From CAVQBJ01 sp963710725 (GTDB lineage: Bacteria; Actinomycetota; Thermoleophilia; Solirubrobacterales; Solirubrobacteraceae), in contig CAVQBJ010000003.1 of NCBI GenBank assembly GCA_963710725.1, forward strand, positions 120,131-184,130: 64,000 nucleotides of DNA, given 5' to 3'. The translations under genes were made by a program, and so were the position numbers. The notes under the pieces are model-generated. The model was not told the DNA's origin. It ran no database searches and saw nothing but the letters and a program-made list of their open reading frames with translations. Of the stretch, positions 61,638 through 64,000 are shown piece after piece (within the stretch, counting starts at the first letter, position 1; every line of letters begins with the position of its first letter).

Positions 61638-63507
61638 ATGAGTGCCGAGCCTCAGGCCGCGGCTTCACTGACGGCGCCGAGCAGCCAGATCGTCGCGCGC
61701 GCGAATCTCGGGGATCTTATGGAGCGCCTCCTCGCGGCGCTCGCCGTAAGCCTCGCGTCGAGTGCTGCGCGGTCCTCGAGGCGTCGGGCGACGGCGAGAC
61801 GTCACGCTCGTGGCCGGCCGCGGGGTATGCGTCGAGCTCCTTTGGAACCCGGGATGGATCGACCGCGCGTCACCCGTCTCCTGCCGGCTCGAGCAGCTGC
61901 CCGCGCGGTCGACGAGGAGGCAGGTGGTGCCGACGGCTGCGCGACCGCGCCCTCAGGGGGAGGGCGCGCTGGCTGCATGTCCCGATCGAGATCTGCGGAG
62001 GGTCGTACGGCCTGCTCGTCGCGGCACGAGCGACGCAAGAGGCGTTCACTAAGGAAGAGGTCGCGTTCGCGGAGACTGTGGCGAGCGTCGCGGCTGTTGC
62101 CGCCGAGAGTCATCTCGACCGCGCTGAGCGCGAGCGGAGGGCGCTGCACGATCCTCTGACAGGCTTGCCGGGCCGCCCGCTCGCGCTGGATCGGCTCGGA
62201 CATGCTCTGAGTCGGCCGCGTCGTCAAGACGAGGCGACGATCGCGGTGCTGATGCTTGGTGTCGACCACCTTCGGGGTAATCAACGACTCCCTCGGGCAC
62301 TCGGCAGGCGACGAGCTGCTCGGCGTGATCGCCTCGCGTCTCGCCGGTGCAGTGCGCCCAGGGGATACCGCTGCCCGCTCCGGCGGAGACGAGTTCGTCG
62401 TCGTATGCGAGCAGGTCGACGGCGTGGCGGCGGCGACCGTTACCGCGGAGCGCCTCCTCGCCGCGGTGCATCAGCCGATAACCCTGAAGACGGGTGAGCA
62501 GCTGGTGACCGCCAGCGTCGGCATCGCGATGGCCGAAGGACAGGACACGCCCGAGTCGCTGCTCCGTGACGCGGCTGCCGCCATGCACCGGGCGAAGGCG
62601 CGTGGCTCCGGGCGCTATGAGCTCTTCGATGTACAGGTTCGCGAGCATGTACTGCGGCGCTTGCGAACGAAGACGGACCTTTGCCGCGCTTTGCGTCACG
62701 ACGAGCTGCGAGTTCACTATCAGCCTATCGTGCGTACTGACACTGGGCAGCCAGTGGGGGTCGAGGCGCTGGTTCGCTGGGAGCACCCCGAGCGCGGCTT
62801 GCTTACGCCAAACGAATTCGTGCCGACGGCCGAGGAGTTTGGCCTGATCGTCGAACTCGGCGAGTGCGTGCTCGAGCGCGCTGCGCAGCAGGTGGCCCAC
62901 TGGCAGCGCGAGGTTCACACGGATCTCGAAGTGTGAGTGAACATCAAGGCACCAGATAGCTCATCCCGCGTTCGCCGCGTTCGTGACCGGCGTCATCGAA
63001 CGGACCGGCATCGCCGATGGCACGCTGGGGCTCGAGATAACCGAGAGCGTGCTGATGGAGGAGGTCGACGCTCCGGCCGCCACTCTGTCCCAGCTGCGGG
63101 ATTCCAACGTCCGGCTGATCTTGGACGACTTCGGCACCGGCTACTCGTCGCTCAGCTACCTGCGGCGCTTTGAGCTGGACGCGCTGAAGATCGATCGGTC
63201 GTTCGTGGCCGGACTCGGCACGGAGCACGACTCGGCGATCGTTGATGCGATCGTGCACATGGCGGGCGCGCTCGGGCTCGGAGTGATCGCCGAGGGCATA
63301 GAGACCCAGGAGCAGCTCGCGCAGCTGCGGCGGCTCGGGTGTGGCTTGGCACAGGGCTACCTGTTCGCTAAGCCCCAGCCAGCAGACGAGGTGCATGCGT
63401 ACTTGATGGCGCATTCCAACTATGGCCGCGACGCAGCGCGGCGCCGACGCGAGCGAGCCACGCCGACGCAGCGAAACGACAAGTCGCCGTCGCGGGCACG
63501 ACGGTGA
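61638..63507 (+). pseudogene. GAF-GGDEF-EAL c-di-GMP protein, about five frame changes
   Basis: Assembled across frames, a GAF sensor (L-M-E-R-L-L-A-A-L-A ... V-P-I-E-I-C-G-G-S-Y-G-L-L-V-A) is followed by GGDEF (D-P-L-T-G-L-P-G-R ... R-S-G-G-D-E-F-V-V-V) and EAL (V-E-A-L-V-R-W-E-H-P, L-I-L-D-D-F-G-T-G-Y-S-S-L, L-K-I-D-R-S-F-V, I-A-E-G-I-E-T-Q-E). Both catalytic motifs read as intact, so a repaired protein could make and break c-di-GMP. Shifts lie near 61745, 61800, 61950, 62270 and 62940. Codon use is less GC-biased than the core. Confidence 0.85.
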
Positions 63508-63973
63508 TCCTCTTTCGTGCTTCACGAGACTCCTTCGATCGTTCCTCACCTCCTGAGCTCGCAGAGAGGCGCTGAGACCTATAGCGGCCACAGCCGACCC
63601 GGTACGCGGCGAACCAGTCGAACGAGCGCTCGCGTCAGGCTCAGGACGCTAATCATCGACCGCGCGCTCAGAGTGCTCGCGTGGCCTGCCGCCCTGGCTG
63701 AGGTCACCAGCCTCTCCCCCGAGCGCGCTCGACGACCGCGACCGCGGCACCACGACCACAGGTCGCCGCCGCAGGGATGCTCGCGCGCTTGACCACGACG
63801 GGCCCCCTGGCGCCACGACGACGGCCCGAACCGGCTCCACCCCCGACACGCCGCGCCATACCCGCGCACCCGCCCGGCCTCACAAGCAAACCGGGTGACT
63901 GACGAATCGAGGCTGGGTCTAGGTGGATGGCGCCCGAGAACGCGGTTCGACCCCGGGCGACACCCACGGCTGC
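63508..63973. other. stretch without a recognised gene
   Basis: About 466 bases with no open frame that resembles a known protein on either strand and no RNA gene recognised. A GGTTCGACCCCG segment near 63942 resembles a tRNA T-arm by chance, but no cloverleaf can be built around it. Confidence 0.5.
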
Positions 63974-64000
63974 TCAGGCCGCCGACAGCTCGGCCGCCTC
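63974..64000 (-). CDS. possible C-terminal end of a gene beyond the window
   Basis: On the minus strand the window edge reads E-A-A-E-L-S-A-A then TGA. The Ala/Glu composition is protein-like for this genome, but eight residues cannot prove a gene. Confidence 0.2.
   Translation of the reverse strand, partial: EAAELSAA

Noticed and set aside
63935..63960. A tRNA-like T-arm segment
   Set aside because: No acceptor, D or anticodon stem can be built around it.

Overview
The window is very GC-rich, densely packed DNA from an actinobacterium. The set of genes fits the Thermoleophilia/Solirubrobacterales best (this placement is my inference): Ku, an AddAB-type nuclease-helicase, a SigB/SigF-family sigma factor with RsbW-like partners, MarP-like protease, a split PspA/PspAA and HtpX/PspAB stress set, and a c-di-AMP riboswitch in front of an NlpC/P60 wall hydrolase. 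Start codons are often GTG, 4-base ATGA/GTGA overlaps are common, and several promoters lie so close to the start codon that the mRNAs would be nearly leaderless. I saw no rRNA, transposase, integrase or CRISPR array.

Layout. 1-2.7 kb: tail of a forward gene, two conserved unknowns and a secreted glycoside-hydrolase-like protein. 2.9-4.9 kb: flavin monooxygenase-TetR operon with an operator placed over the promoter. 5.0-11.4 kb: gltB-gltD glutamate synthase. 11.7-14.3 kb: RsbW-like anti-sigma kinase, a degenerate kinase-like partner, Ku and a SigF-like sigma factor. 14.5-23.3 kb: addA, addB and topoisomerase III. 23.4-29.7 kb: MarP-like protease, penicillin-binding protein, a candidate small RNA, a protein with two complete membrane-GGDEF modules, and a lipoprotein. 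29.8-32.4 kb: SRPBCC protein, small zinc protein, zinc-ribbon/FHA protein and an orphan ParA. 32.4-36.8 kb: lysA-hom-thrC-thrB (aspartate-family amino acids). 36.8-41.2 kb: hydrolase, htpX-pspAB facing pspA-pspAA, and NlpC/P60 protein with its riboswitch. 41.5-48.3 kb: two unknowns, xseAB with an enolase-superfamily gene, secreted peptidoglycan-binding protein, 3-hydroxyacyl-CoA dehydrogenase. 48.4-55.9 kb: CNNM/CorC protein, pterin dehydratase, cobalamin-binding protein, rhomboid protease, two ECF sigma operons, PlsC-like acyltransferase.

A tRNA-Thr(TGT) at 55.9 kb is a sharp border. To its right lie a TetR regulator, a DoxX-like protein and an aromatic-catabolism-like cluster (FAD monooxygenase, VOC dioxygenase, FAH-family hydrolase, amidohydrolase), then a PAS-LuxR regulator and a GAF-GGDEF-EAL protein. 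Six of these genes are broken by about 17 single-base frame changes, while I found none in the 55.9 kb to the left. This is either a decaying island at a tRNA or, more likely in my view, consensus errors near a contig end.

The main themes are envelope and general stress (SigF/RsbW, Psp, HtpX, MarP, rhomboid, ECF sigmas), nucleotide second messengers (c-di-AMP riboswitch, dual-GGDEF protein, GGDEF-EAL protein) and double-strand-break processing (Ku versus AddAB). The observations most worth following are the candidate sRNA at 26.6 kb, the SigF-type promoter at 30.6 kb, the tandem GGDEF protein, and the frame-change cluster after the tRNA.
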